Source: Paenibacillus sp. JCM 10914
Lineage (GTDB): Bacteria > Bacillota > Bacilli > Paenibacillales > Paenibacillaceae
Reading direction: 5' to 3'
Length of the DNA stretch: 37,838 bases
Assembly (NCBI RefSeq): GCF_001315105.1
Contig: NZ_BAZR01000043.1
Location: forward strand, 1 to 37,838
The stretch's first letter is position 1. Every line of letters begins with the position of its first letter. A model generated the notes under the pieces. That model ran no database searches and was not told the DNA's origin. It worked only from the letters and a program-made list of their open reading frames with translations. A program made the position numbers and the translations under genes. Below are positions 26,623 to 36,182 of this stretch, one piece after another.

Positions 26623-26628
26623 TATAAT
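26623..26628 (+). promoter_or_regulatory. Possible -10 element before pcrA
   Basis: TATAAT lies 25 bp before the pcrA ATG in the 70-bp gap after pcrB. No good -35 sequence is seen, so an internal promoter is only possible. Confidence 0.28.
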
Positions 26629-26652
26629 CTACACCCTAGGAGGCTATATTTT

Positions 26653-28986
26653 ATGCAATCGATTGATATACACGAGGCGGTTAGACGCCTGAATCCACAG
26701 CAGCGGCAGGCGGTTGAAGCCACGGACGGACCGTTGCTGATTATGGCCGGAGCCGGCTCCGGCAAGACGCGGGTGCTAACGCACCGGATTGCGTACCTGA
26801 TCGCCACGCGTAAAGCTGCTCCATGGAGCATTCTGGCGATCACGTTTACCAATAAAGCCGCACGCGAGATGCAGGAGCGGGTGTCCAAGCTGGTGGGACG
26901 GGAAGGACAAGATATATGGGTATCGACGTTTCACTCGATGTGCGTTCGTATTTTGCGAAGAGATATTGAGCGCATTGGCTTTACCTCGAACTTCAGCATC
27001 CTAGATTCAACGGACCAATTATCAGTGATCCGCAATGTGATGAAGCATCACAACATCGACCCGAAGAAGTTTGAGCCGAAGGCGGTTCAAGCGGCGATGA
27101 GTGCAGCCAAGAATGAGTTGATCTCCCCGCAGCAGTATGAACAGAAGGCAGGCGACTATTTCGAGTCACTGGTTGCCAAGGTATACACTGACTACCAGAA
27201 GCGTCTGAAGAGTAACAACTCGCTTGATTTCGATGACCTGATCATGACAACGATCCAGTTGTTTAAGGAAGTGCCGGAAGTTCTCGACTTCTACCAGCGT
27301 AAATTCCAATACATCCATGTGGATGAATACCAGGATACGAACCGGGCACAGTACATGTTATGTCGCATGCTCGCCGATAGCCATCACCGGATCTGTGTGG
27401 TGGGAGACAGCGACCAGTCAATCTACCGTTGGCGCGGGGCGGACATCACCAACATTCTGAATTTTGAGCAGGATTACCCGGAGGCCAGAACGATTCTATT
27501 GGAGCAGAATTACCGCTCGACCTCGAATATTCTGAATGCGGCGAATCAGGTCATTGGCCTGAACACCGGCCGTAAGCCGAAGAACCTGTGGACGGAGCAG
27601 GGCGAAGGCGCCAAGATTAAGGTGTTTCGTGGGGATACGGAGCATGATGAAGGCTATTTTGTTACTTCGGAAATCAGCAAAAACATCAAAGCTGCCAAGA
27701 GCTATCAGGACCATGCGATTCTGTACCGAACCAACGCGCAGTCGCGGGTAATTGAGGAAATTCTGATCAAGTCGGACATTCCGTACCAGATCGTGGGCGG
27801 GATCAAGTTCTATGATCGTAAAGAGATTAAGGATTTGCTGGCCTATCTGCGTCTGATCTCTAATCCGGATGATGATATTAGCTTGACCCGAATTATTAAC
27901 GTGCCAAAGCGAAGCATCGGCGACACGACCGTGGCGAAGCTGGCTGCGGCCGCCGGTGAGCGAGGGATCTCGATCTTCCGCGTGCTGGAAATCGTTGACG
28001 ATCTTGGGTTTGCCGGACGAACGCGCAATGCGCTGGTGGGTTTTTACGATATGATTGCGGCTTTAAGTCGAATGGTAGAATATCTGTCGGTAACGGAACT
28101 CACGGAAAAAATTCTGGAGATGTCCGAGTACCGCGTCGAGCTCCACAACGAGAATACAATTGAATCGCGATCGCGGCTTGAGAATATTGATGAATTCCTG
28201 TCTGTAACGCAAGAATTCGAGAAGAATAATGAAGATAAGTCACTTGTCTCTTTCCTCACCGATCTTGCCTTGATCGCGGATATCGACTCGATGAACGACG
28301 ATGAAGAAGACCGCGATGATGCAGTTACACTCATGACGATGCACAGTGCCAAAGGGTTGGAGTTCCCGGTAGTATTCATTATCGGCATGGAAGAAGGGGT
28401 ATTTCCGCATAGCCGAGCGTTCATGGATAATGAAGAACTCGAAGAGGAGCGCCGCCTGGCTTATGTCGGCATCACGCGTGCGGAGAAGCAGCTGTTTTTG
28501 TCCTGTGCACGCATGCGCACGTTATTTGGACGGACGACGGCAAACCCGCCATCGCGATTCCTGGAGGAAATTCCGGAGGAGCTTAAGGAAGATACGCAGA
28601 TTGCGAGTGATCGTTATCGCCGCGGCGGTGGGAGCAATATGGGCGGATCTTATGCCGGAAGAGGTTTTGGCGGTAGTGGAGGCAGCAATTTCGGAGGTAG
28701 TCGTAATCGGGACCTCTCGCTTGGTGGATCTACGGCTTCCGCTCAGGCGGCGCCGAAGAGCAAGGTCACGGTCACAACCGGTGCATCCCCTCGTCCGGCG
28801 ACGGCTGCGTCCGATAGCAGTGGTTTTAACGCCGGAGATAAAGTGGCTCACGGTAAGTGGGGAACAGGAACGATCGTGGCGGTTAAGGGAAGCGGCAACG
28901 ACATGGAGCTGCAGATTGCCTTCCCGGCACCGGTGGGCGTGAAGCGGTTGCTCGCAGGTTTTGCCCCCATCACGAAAGTGGAATAA
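26653..28986 (+). CDS. pcrA: ATP-dependent DNA helicase PcrA (UvrD family)
   Basis: 777 residues, superfamily 1A 3'-5' helicase for repair, rolling-circle replication and removal of RecA or RNA polymerase. Motif Q in LNPQQRQAVEA, motif I AGAGSGKT (32-39), motif Ia ITFTNKAAREM, motif II VDEYQDTN, motif III GDSDQSIYRWRGAD, motif IV EQNYRS, motif V MTMHSAKGLEFPVVFI and motif VI YVGITRAEKQL are all present in order. The C-terminus carries a glycine/serine-rich linker (near 660-690) and then a small Tudor-like domain (KVAHGKWGTGTIVAV...), the RNA-polymerase-binding part of PcrA. The start has AGGAGG ten bases upstream. It sits between pcrB and ligA as in Bacilli. Confidence 0.97.
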   Translation: MQSIDIHEAVRRLNPQQRQAVEATDGPLLIMAGAGSGKTRVLTHRIAYLIATRKAAPWSILAITFTNKAAREMQERVSKLVGREGQDIWVSTFHSMCVRILRRDIERIGFTSNFSILDSTDQLSVIRNVMKHHNIDPKKFEPKAVQAAMSAAKNELISPQQYEQKAGDYFESLVAKVYTDYQKRLKSNNSLDFDDLIMTTIQLFKEVPEVLDFYQRKFQYIHVDEYQDTNRAQYMLCRMLADSHHRICVVGDSDQSIYRWRGADITNILNFEQDYPEARTILLEQNYRSTSNILNAANQVIGLNTGRKPKNLWTEQGEGAKIKVFRGDTEHDEGYFVTSEISKNIKAAKSYQDHAILYRTNAQSRVIEEILIKSDIPYQIVGGIKFYDRKEIKDLLAYLRLISNPDDDISLTRIINVPKRSIGDTTVAKLAAAAGERGISIFRVLEIVDDLGFAGRTRNALVGFYDMIAALSRMVEYLSVTELTEKILEMSEYRVELHNENTIESRSRLENIDEFLSVTQEFEKNNEDKSLVSFLTDLALIADIDSMNDDEEDRDDAVTLMTMHSAKGLEFPVVFIIGMEEGVFPHSRAFMDNEELEEERRLAYVGITRAEKQLFLSCARMRTLFGRTTANPPSRFLEEIPEELKEDTQIASDRYRRGGGSNMGGSYAGRGFGGSGGSNFGGSRNRDLSLGGSTASAQAAPKSKVTVTTGASPRPATAASDSSGFNAGDKVAHGKWGTGTIVAVKGSGNDMELQIAFPAPVGVKRLLAGFAPITKVE

Positions 28987-29038
28987 CGGCTGATTTTATT
29001 TTATATGATGGTTATCTGATTGAAGGAGGAGCCCCTGC

Positions 29039-31050
29039 ATGGAGTTCAAGGATAAGATGGAGCAGCTCATCGCGGAGCTGAACAATTACAATTACCATTA
29101 CTATACGCTGGATCAGCCGCTTGTTAGCGACAAGGAATACGACGCTCTGTATGACGAGCTTGTTGCCTTAGAACAAGAGACGAGTGTCACGTTACCCGAC
29201 TCCCCAACCCAGCGTGTGGGTGGTGAAATTCTGAAGGGCTTTGCGCCACACCGCCATCAGGCACCCTTATGGAGTCTGGATAAGGCTCAGAATATTGAAC
29301 AGCTCCGCACTTGGCACGAGCGAGTGATCAGGCTCGTTAATGATTACAATACGAAGAATCCTGATAACACGCTGCCCAGCCCGTGCTACGCCTTGGAGCT
29401 GAAGTTTGATGGGTTGACGCTGAATCTGACATATCAGGACGGTAGACTTGTTCAGGCTTCGACGAGAGGTAACGGAACGGTAGGGGAAGGCATACTGTCG
29501 CAGGTGAAGACGATCAAGTCGGTCCCCCTGACGATTCCTTACGCCGACGGGACGATCGAGGTTCAGGGTGAGGGCATTATGAACTTGTCCGTCTTGGAGA
29601 ACTATAACAAGACCGCAGCTGAGCCGCTCAAGAATGCGCGCAATGCTGCAGCGGGGGCGCTTCGTAACTTAAGTCCAAAAGTAACGGCTGAGCGCAAGCT
29701 GAACGCGTACTTTTACAACGTGGGTTACTCCGATGACATCACCTTTAATGACCATAAGGAAATGATGAATTTTCTGCGTGAGAACCGGTTGAAGGTGAAT
29801 CCATACATTTTCTATTTTGAACAGTTCGATGACGTGATGGAGCAACTGGCCGATATCGAGAAGGGGCGTTCTGATCTGGACTATCTGATTGATGGGGCTG
29901 TCGTGAAGGTGACGGACTTCCGTATTCGCGAGGCTTTGGGGTATACAGACAAGTTCCCACGGTGGGCGGTGGCTTATAAATTCGAAGCTGAGGAGACGAC
30001 AACGGTACTGCAATCCGTAACTTGGAACGTGGGTCGTACCGGAAAAATAACTCCGCTCGCACGCGTAGAACCGGTTGATCTTGCCGGAGTAACCGTTCAG
30101 AATTGTACGCTCAACAATATCGGCGACATCGAGCGCAAGAATCTGAAGTTCGCCTTAGGTTCGCGTGTGTTTATTCGTCGCTCGAACGATGTCATCCCTG
30201 AGATCCTTGGTAAAGTAACCGAAGAGCAGGATGGAGAAGAAATTTTGTATCCTGAGGAGTGTCCTTCCTGCGGATTCCCGTTGGAGCAGCGTGGCGCTCA
30301 CCTGTTTTGTAACAACAAGACGGGTTGCAAACCACAGATCGTGGCGCGGATTACGCATTTTGCCTCTCGGGATGCAATGGACATCGAGACGTTCAGCGAT
30401 AAGACCGCGATTCAGTCTTCGATGAGCTGAGCGTAAGGGAACCTGCGGATTTGTATACTCTCTCGTTTGACAGCCTCCTGAATCTGGAGCGTTTCGGTGA
30501 GAAAAAAGCACAAAATCTGCTGGATGCGATTGAGAAGAGCAAAGAGCGGGATTTGGCTTCATTCCTCTTCGCCTTAGGCATCCCGAATACGGGCAAGTCC
30601 ACAACGAAGATGCTTGCAGACCATTATCGTGACCTCCATCGGGTGATGTCGGCAACAGCAGAGGAACTGGTGGAGCTACCGGATGTTGGAGGTATTGTGG
30701 CGGATAGCATCGCAGGTTATTTTGCCGATCCGTTCGCTCAAGCGAGCATTGAGAAGATGCTGTCGCTTGGCGTCCAGGCCAAGGCTCCGGAAGCTCCGAA
30801 GCCTGTCAGCAGCGATTCTTATTTCAGCGGTAAGACGGTTGTGCTGACAGGTACGCTTCACCTGCTAACCCGTGAGGAAGCTACCGAACGCTTGGAGGCT
30901 TTAGGTGCCAAAGTGACGGGCAGCGTGTCTAAGAAAACCGACCTCCTCATCGCAGGCGAGAAAGCAGGCAGCAAGTTAACGAAGGCACAGCAACTGGGTA
31001 TCGACATCCTGGAGGATGAAGAGGAGTTTGTCAGATTGTTGAATGAATGA
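29039..31050 (+). CDS. ligA: NAD-dependent DNA ligase LigA (one-base frameshift)
   Basis: With one base restored this is a 670-residue protein, the standard LigA size. NAD-binding domain Ia: YYTLDQPLVSDKEYDALYDEL near 21-41. Nucleotidyltransferase: LELKFDG with the adenylated K122, and PTQRVGGE. OB-fold: VGRTGKITPLARVEPV. Zinc finger: CPSCG and CNNKTGC near 410-432. Helix-hairpin-helix region: LERFGEKKAQNLLDAI and ALGIPNTGKST. BRCT: GKTVVLTGTL to the C-terminus. The frame is lost between 30415 and 30416: inserting one C changes I-Q-S-S to I-Q-L-F-D-E-L and reads on to 31050. Replicative ligase is normally the only essential one, and truncation before the HhH domain should inactivate it, so a sequence error is the best explanation. 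The start has AAGGAGGAG. Confidence 0.94.
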
Positions 31051-31098
31051 GTTTTATATTGCTGTATTTTTATAGCAGAAATAAATAGGCAATGACCC

Positions 31099-31130
31099 AA
31101 ACCGAAGCTGCCCGTCAGCTTCGGTTTTTT
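31099..31130 (+). terminator. Rho-independent terminator after ligA
   Basis: A 12-bp stem (31099-31110 with 31116-31127), 5-nt loop and T run, about 50 bp after the ligA stop. Confidence 0.94.
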
Positions 31131-31157
31131 GTGCTATATCGATGCTGACCTGGTATC

Positions 31158-31176
31158 CCTTACGCCGTGCGTAAGG
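31158..31176 (+). repeat. Hairpin-forming inverted repeat in the protease upstream region
   Basis: CCTTACGC and GCGTAAGG are exact complements with a 3-nt loop; a run of six T follows at 31201-31206. It could be an operator or a leader RNA structure. The rest of the 278-bp region between the ligA terminator and the protease start holds only a TATAAT at 31275-31280 without a matching -35. Confidence 0.55.
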
Positions 31177-31408
31177 CTCTGGATGCTTGCCATGATTAGG
31201 TTTTTTGGTATTCGTCAAAACCTCCTACCGATTCGACTGAAATTAACAAAACATTACAGAAAAGGATGAAGGAATATAATTTTCATTCTAGAATAAATTT
31301 ACCACGGGTCAGTCACGGCATAGAAAGAGGTGGTAGAGAAGCGCTGTTCCTAGGTTTAAGGCCCTGCTATTCATGGTGAAAAATCGGTTTGTAGAGAGGA
31401 GCAAAGTC

Positions 31409-34400
31409 TTGAGTAAACGAGTGTTGTCCATATTATTGAGTTTGGTATTAATGCTTTCATTGGTTATCCCGGCAGCCGCTGCTCCATTGGAGTCTAGGCA
31501 ACTGCTGAATAATCCTTTAAGTGCGGAAGATGCTTTGCAACTAAAACAGATTTTGCAGGATCGGGCAGAGCTCGCCAAGACTCCTGTGCTGGATGAACAA
31601 TTGGAAAGCACGGGAACTGGGCCGGTCGATGTCATCGTAGAATTGTCTGCTGAGCCGGTTGCACTGGCCAAGGGCATATCTTCTATAGCGGGCAAGTCAT
31701 TTAGCTCTTCAATGAAGGCTAACGTCGAACAGAAAGTAGAGCGACAACAACAAACCTTCATTGACAGTCTGAATAGCCAAAATATCAATCATGAAATCTC
31801 TAATCAATATAGCTATGCTTTTAACGGGGTAGCATTGGAAATGGACAGTAGCAAACTTGAGACCATTCTCGATATACCCGGCGTTCTGGGCGTGTATCCG
31901 GATCTGGAAGTAACGGTTGGCCCCAAGGGAGAAGTTAATCCGTATATGAAAGATACCGGTCCATTTATTGGTGCTCCGGAAGTATGGGATCTTGGATATA
32001 CAGGTAAAGGTGTTAAAGTCGGTGTGATCGATACAGGAATAGACTATGTTCACCCAGTCCTGAAGGATGCTTATAAGGGTGGATATGACTTCGTGGATAA
32101 CGATAATGATCCTTATGAGACGACTCCGCTCGATTGGGAGAACGATCCTAACGATCCTCCACAGGTCAATGATAGAGGAAGTACGTATTGGACCGATCAC
32201 GGAACGCATGTGGCGGGCACCATCGCGGCCCGGGATGCGGGTGAATTCGGAGTTGTGGGTATCGCTCCGGAGGCGGATATCTATGCGTATCGTGTGCTTG
32301 GCCCTTATGGGAGCGGTAAATCCAGTTGGGTACTGGGGGGTATCGACCGTTCGATTCAGGACGGAATGGATGTGATTAACCTCTCGCTTGGCAGTGCCCG
32401 CAATGATCCGGATTATGTAACGTCCGTGGCCATTAATAATGCTGCGCTGGCTGGTGTCACGCCAGTCGTTTCCAGCGGCAATACGGGGCCGAACCGCTGG
32501 ACGGTAGGATCGCCGGGGGCATCTGCTTTTGCCATAACCGTAGGAAACTCTACAGGACCGAGTGATGAAATTTCGGCCACTACACATTTTTATACGGATG
32601 CTGTGCAGCCTGAGGTACCCGTCGGAGTGGATGAGGGTACAGTGGAACCTGGGGCTGAACAGGAACAACCAACTGCTTCTGAAGAACAGTCTGGTGTACA
32701 AGTAGGTGATGCTGCCGAGCCAGCAACGTCCGATGAAAACCCATCGGATGTCGTAAGCGAAGAAATTCAGGGAACTGATGAGGTTCCTGTTGAATCAGCC
32801 GAAGAAGAAACTGCTCCGGCAGTGGACATTAACGTACCTTTGAGCGTAGTAGACGCTACGTATACCCTTGAACTGATGGCTTGGAGTCTGGCCGAGGATC
32901 CGGAAATAGTCCTGGATGGAGAGTCTGGCCTCGTGTATGCGGATCTGGGTAAACCTGAAGATTTCGCGGATAAAGACATAACGGGCAAAATCGCGTTGAT
33001 TAAACGCGGAGAACTCGCATTTGTGGAAAAAATCGCTAATGCCAAGGCTGCAGGTGCCAAAGGGGCGATCATTTTCAACCAAAACCCGGGACCGATCGGT
33101 GTTCTGCTTGGTGACAGCTTTAACTTTATCCCGACGCTGAGTATGAGCAAAGAAGATGGCGATTTCCTCAAATCTCTGCTCGATGCCAACCCTGATCTTA
33201 AAGTAAGCTTTTCTGATTTTGTCAGAAGCAAGTCGGTTGGGGATGAGATCAATGACTCGAGTTCCCGTGGTCCAGTTAAAAAGACCCTGGATATAAAACC
33301 TGACGTTGTAGCACCGGGAACGAGCATTCTATCGTCCGTTCCAGCCTACGGAAAGGAAGATCCAGATGCAGATTACGGTCAATCTTATGATCGCCTTACA
33401 GGTACAAGCATGGCTGCTCCGCATGTGGCGGGACTTGCCGCACTCATACTGGAGAAGCACAGTGACTGGACTCCGTTTGATGTGAAAGTTGCGCTGATGA
33501 ATAACGCCAAAGTGCTGAATACGGATTCTTATGATGTAACGGATCAAGGGGCAGGACGTATTCAGGCACTTGGTACCATTCAGGCTGAGGCTCTGGTCAA
33601 GGTGCTGGATAAGACGTCTTATCTGGAGAACGGAACAAGTAAAGAGCAGGAGAATATTACGGGAAGCCTTAACTTCGGTAATTTTACGGGAGGAACCGCT
33701 CAGACCGTTCAGAAGAAGATTAAGGTTGAACAAGTTGGAGAAATAGGCGGACAGTTTGAGGTGGAGATTAGTAGAACGCAATCCACTCTTGGAGTAGATG
33801 TTACCGTGGACCAGACTTCTTTTGATTTAAATGGGGAGAAAGAACTCATTGTAACGCTTCAAGTTCCAGCAGGTATATCCGGAGTTTCGGAACAGCAGGG
33901 CTACATTATCTTTAAGAACGGTAACCGCACTTATTCTGTACCTTATGTAGCGTACTTCAATCTGGAAATGACGGGTATCAAATACACGAAGGTCTATTCC
34001 GATACGGAAACCTACTTGCCGCATTTTCCTTTGGACGAACAAGGGGAACTTGACGAACTGTCTGTAGGCTTCGAATTCTACAATCCTATGCGAATTGTCA
34101 TCGTTGATTTGTACGATAGCCTGAATCCTGAATCAGGACCAGACGGTGATGGGTTGATTGGGCAGATTTTTGGCACAGATAAGTATCTTTTCGAAGCCAA
34201 TACGGAATATACACTCGGATTTGATGGAGAGTACTTCAATTACACAACCGAAGAAATAGAATGGATTAAAGACGGTCTGTACTCGGTAGAACTTTTGTCC
34301 CTCGGTACGAATAGTGTCGTTTATACCGATTATGCAACGATTCCATTCTTCGTCAAAACTAAAGCACCTATTATTAACACGAAATCTGACGTGCAGGCCT

Positions 34401-35788
34401 CCAGTGGTTCCACGCTCGCACTAACCGGAACCATCGACGATCTCTATGTCACGGCCGTTCCGGCATTAATGGACGATTGGGCCATTGATTTCGATGTTAG
34501 CGAATGGCTGGCTGCCAATTATGTTGTCAAAAAAGCCGATAAGACGGTTGCCAAACAAGGCAGCTTCGATGTCGAACAGGATGGTGCGTTTAATATCGCT
34601 TTAGGTAGCCTGTCTACGGGTAAATACACCGTTGAACTTTCGGTTAAGGATCACCAAGGACTGGAAGGTAAAGCGGTGGTATCCCTCAATGTGGTAAGCA
34701 GCCCAGACCCAGGTAATCCTGGCGGCGGTGGTGGCGGTTCAGGCACACCATCTACACCAGCTCCTGAAGTATCTGGTGACGCCAAAGTAACCACGAAGAA
34801 AAATGCGGACGGCACCGAGTCTGCAACAGCAGCGCTGTCTGAAGCAGCGGTTACAGCAGGAATCGCAAGTGACAGCAAAGAAGTGAAGCTGGACGTTTCT
34901 AAACTTGATTTCAGTAAATATAGAGACGTAACCCTTACATTAGGCAAGACAACCGCTGACAAATTGAAAGCATCGGGCAAGCCTCTCGTGATCACGGGTA
35001 ACGGTTTTACATTGACCATTCCTGCTGAGGCTTTGGATGATTTCGTAACGAGCAGTGGATTCAGCTTAAAGCTCTCCGTTACGGCAAGTAAACCAGGGCC
35101 TGATAATCGGGTGTCCTCACTCGTATCGATTCAACACGCAGACAAGTTCAGTCATCCACTATGGTTGACCTTGAACTATGACCCTGCGAAAGTGAAGGAT
35201 ACACGCAAGGTCGGCGCCTATGTTCAGTCGGAAAAAGGGGACTTGCAGTCCGCTGGCTTGCTGAAGTCGGTTACAAGAGGATCAATCACGTTCGGCATTT
35301 ATGGACCTGGTTCTTATGTAGCCGCAGAGAACAACGTAACCTTTACCGATATTGTCGGGCACTGGGCTAAGGACGAGATCGAAGTTGCTGCCTCGCAGCA
35401 TATTACGAACGGTACGGGTGCAGGCAGGTTCTCTCCGAACAATGCCGTGACACGGGCTGAATTCGCGACGCTGCTGGATCGCATTTTCGAGACGGGCATT
35501 GATTGGGAGACACGCAGCAAAGAAGCAGGAGCGAAGAACCCACTCACTCGTGAGGAAATGGTCGTTATGATTGCGGAAGCATTGAAGATTGATTCGACAG
35601 CAGGTTCATTGTCATTCCAAGATATCCATCTGATTTCAGAGGATGCACGTGCAGCGGTTGCTTTTGCCGTCGAGAAAGGGCTGGTCAAAGGAGTAAACGG
35701 TAATCGTTTTGCACCCAATGAGACGTCTACTCGCGCACAAGTATCCGTGATTGTGTATCGTCTGCTCGAGTACCTGAACAAGATTTAA
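31409..35788 (+). CDS. Secreted S8 subtilisin-like serine protease with PA and SLH domains
   Basis: 1459 residues from the TTG at 31409, placed seven bases after AGAGGAG; an ATG 12 codons upstream has no such site. A signal peptide (SKRVLSILLSLVLMLSLVIPAAAA) is followed by an I9-like propeptide. Catalytic residues: D208 in VIDTGID, H264 in DHGTHVAG, N358 in SSGNTG and S667 in GTSMAAPH. A Glu/Pro/Val-rich acidic stretch (about 397-477) and a PA domain (about 480-605) are inserted in the catalytic domain. Fn3-like modules, a Gly-rich linker and SLH repeats follow. SLH 1 and the last SLH are good, but the middle one keeps only its tail (PLTREEMVVMIAEAL). SLH domains hold proteins to pyruvylated wall polysaccharide. 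The substrate is unknown. Likely cell-surface processing or nutrient protease. Confidence 0.93.
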   Translation: MSKRVLSILLSLVLMLSLVIPAAAAPLESRQLLNNPLSAEDALQLKQILQDRAELAKTPVLDEQLESTGTGPVDVIVELSAEPVALAKGISSIAGKSFSSSMKANVEQKVERQQQTFIDSLNSQNINHEISNQYSYAFNGVALEMDSSKLETILDIPGVLGVYPDLEVTVGPKGEVNPYMKDTGPFIGAPEVWDLGYTGKGVKVGVIDTGIDYVHPVLKDAYKGGYDFVDNDNDPYETTPLDWENDPNDPPQVNDRGSTYWTDHGTHVAGTIAARDAGEFGVVGIAPEADIYAYRVLGPYGSGKSSWVLGGIDRSIQDGMDVINLSLGSARNDPDYVTSVAINNAALAGVTPVVSSGNTGPNRWTVGSPGASAFAITVGNSTGPSDEISATTHFYTDAVQPEVPVGVDEGTVEPGAEQEQPTASEEQSGVQVGDAAEPATSDENPSDVVSEEIQGTDEVPVESAEEETAPAVDINVPLSVVDATYTLELMAWSLAEDPEIVLDGESGLVYADLGKPEDFADKDITGKIALIKRGELAFVEKIANAKAAGAKGAIIFNQNPGPIGVLLGDSFNFIPTLSMSKEDGDFLKSLLDANPDLKVSFSDFVRSKSVGDEINDSSSRGPVKKTLDIKPDVVAPGTSILSSVPAYGKEDPDADYGQSYDRLTGTSMAAPHVAGLAALILEKHSDWTPFDVKVALMNNAKVLNTDSYDVTDQGAGRIQALGTIQAEALVKVLDKTSYLENGTSKEQENITGSLNFGNFTGGTAQTVQKKIKVEQVGEIGGQFEVEISRTQSTLGVDVTVDQTSFDLNGEKELIVTLQVPAGISGVSEQQGYIIFKNGNRTYSVPYVAYFNLEMTGIKYTKVYSDTETYLPHFPLDEQGELDELSVGFEFYNPMRIVIVDLYDSLNPESGPDGDGLIGQIFGTDKYLFEANTEYTLGFDGEYFNYTTEEIEWIKDGLYSVELLSLGTNSVVYTDYATIPFFVKTKAPIINTKSDVQASSGSTLALTGTIDDLYVTAVPALMDDWAIDFDVSEWLAANYVVKKADKTVAKQGSFDVEQDGAFNIALGSLSTGKYTVELSVKDHQGLEGKAVVSLNVVSSPDPGNPGGGGGGSGTPSTPAPEVSGDAKVTTKKNADGTESATAALSEAAVTAGIASDSKEVKLDVSKLDFSKYRDVTLTLGKTTADKLKASGKPLVITGNGFTLTIPAEALDDFVTSSGFSLKLSVTASKPGPDNRVSSLVSIQHADKFSHPLWLTLNYDPAKVKDTRKVGAYVQSEKGDLQSAGLLKSVTRGSITFGIYGPGSYVAAENNVTFTDIVGHWAKDEIEVAASQHITNGTGAGRFSPNNAVTRAEFATLLDRIFETGIDWETRSKEAGAKNPLTREEMVVMIAEALKIDSTAGSLSFQDIHLISEDARAAVAFAVEKGLVKGVNGNRFAPNETSTRAQVSVIVYRLLEYLNKI

Positions 35789-35796
35789 TCTGAACT

Positions 35797-35850
35797 AACG
35801 GGAGTTTGTCCTGGATCTTAGATAGATCAGGGCAGCTCCCGTTTGTTTTT
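35797..35850 (+). terminator. Terminator after the protease gene
   Basis: An 8-bp outer stem (35797-35804 with 35836-35843) encloses an inner stem around GGATC/GATC, and a T-rich run follows. Confidence 0.88.
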
Positions 35851-35928
35851 ACCGAGAAATAGATATTCATTATTGATGGACGATGATATTCTATGGATAA
35901 ATAGGATATGGATTGGAAGGGGTAGAAG

Positions 35929-36126
35929 ATGAAAAATAAGAAAGTACTTACTTATCTAGCCATACTTATATTACCGTTGTTCATTATCGTTATGGTTTTA
36001 GTCGACATGACGAAGCCCGGTAGAGGAGGAGATGAGTTACGCCTCTGCATCGAATGGGTGACCAAGTACATACTGCCCTGGATTTTCCTATACTGGTTCG
36101 TCAAACTTGTCCGGAAAATAAAATAA
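35929..36126 (+). CDS. Small two-helix membrane protein of unknown function
   Basis: 65 residues; the ATG follows GGAAGGGGTAGAAG. Two hydrophobic segments (about residues 7-26 and 45-60) are joined by a charged loop, and both termini are Lys/Arg-rich, so both probably face the cytoplasm. I do not recognise a family. It is monocistronic between two terminators. The coding call rests on the good ribosome binding site, the hairpin that starts right at its stop codon and the sensible membrane topology. Confidence 0.65.
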   Translation: MKNKKVLTYLAILILPLFIIVMVLVDMTKPGRGGDELRLCIEWVTKYILPWIFLYWFVKLVRKIK

Positions 36127-36174
36127 AAAGACACGCATCATATCACACAAAACGTGTATTGATGGGTGTCTTTT
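36126..36174. terminator. Bidirectional terminator between the small gene and the MFS gene
   Basis: AAAGACACGCATC (36127-36139) pairs with GATGGGTGTCTTT (36161-36173) with one G-G mismatch position, giving an A run on one side and T run on the other between convergent genes. Confidence 0.8.
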
Positions 36175-36182
36175 GACTTATG

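Noticed and set aside
13380..30420. Programmed ribosomal frameshifting as the reason for the broken frames
   Set aside because: The five sites have no shared slippery heptamer plus downstream structure, and these families are not known to use recoding.
31290..31372. c-di-GMP (GEMM) riboswitch before the protease
   Set aside because: Some GC-rich and purine-rich pieces looked similar, but the conserved core and helix pairing could not be drawn.
32767..33327. 186-codon open frame on the minus strand inside the protease gene
   Set aside because: It is antisense to a clear coding region with full domain matches; no ribosome binding site or family resemblance.
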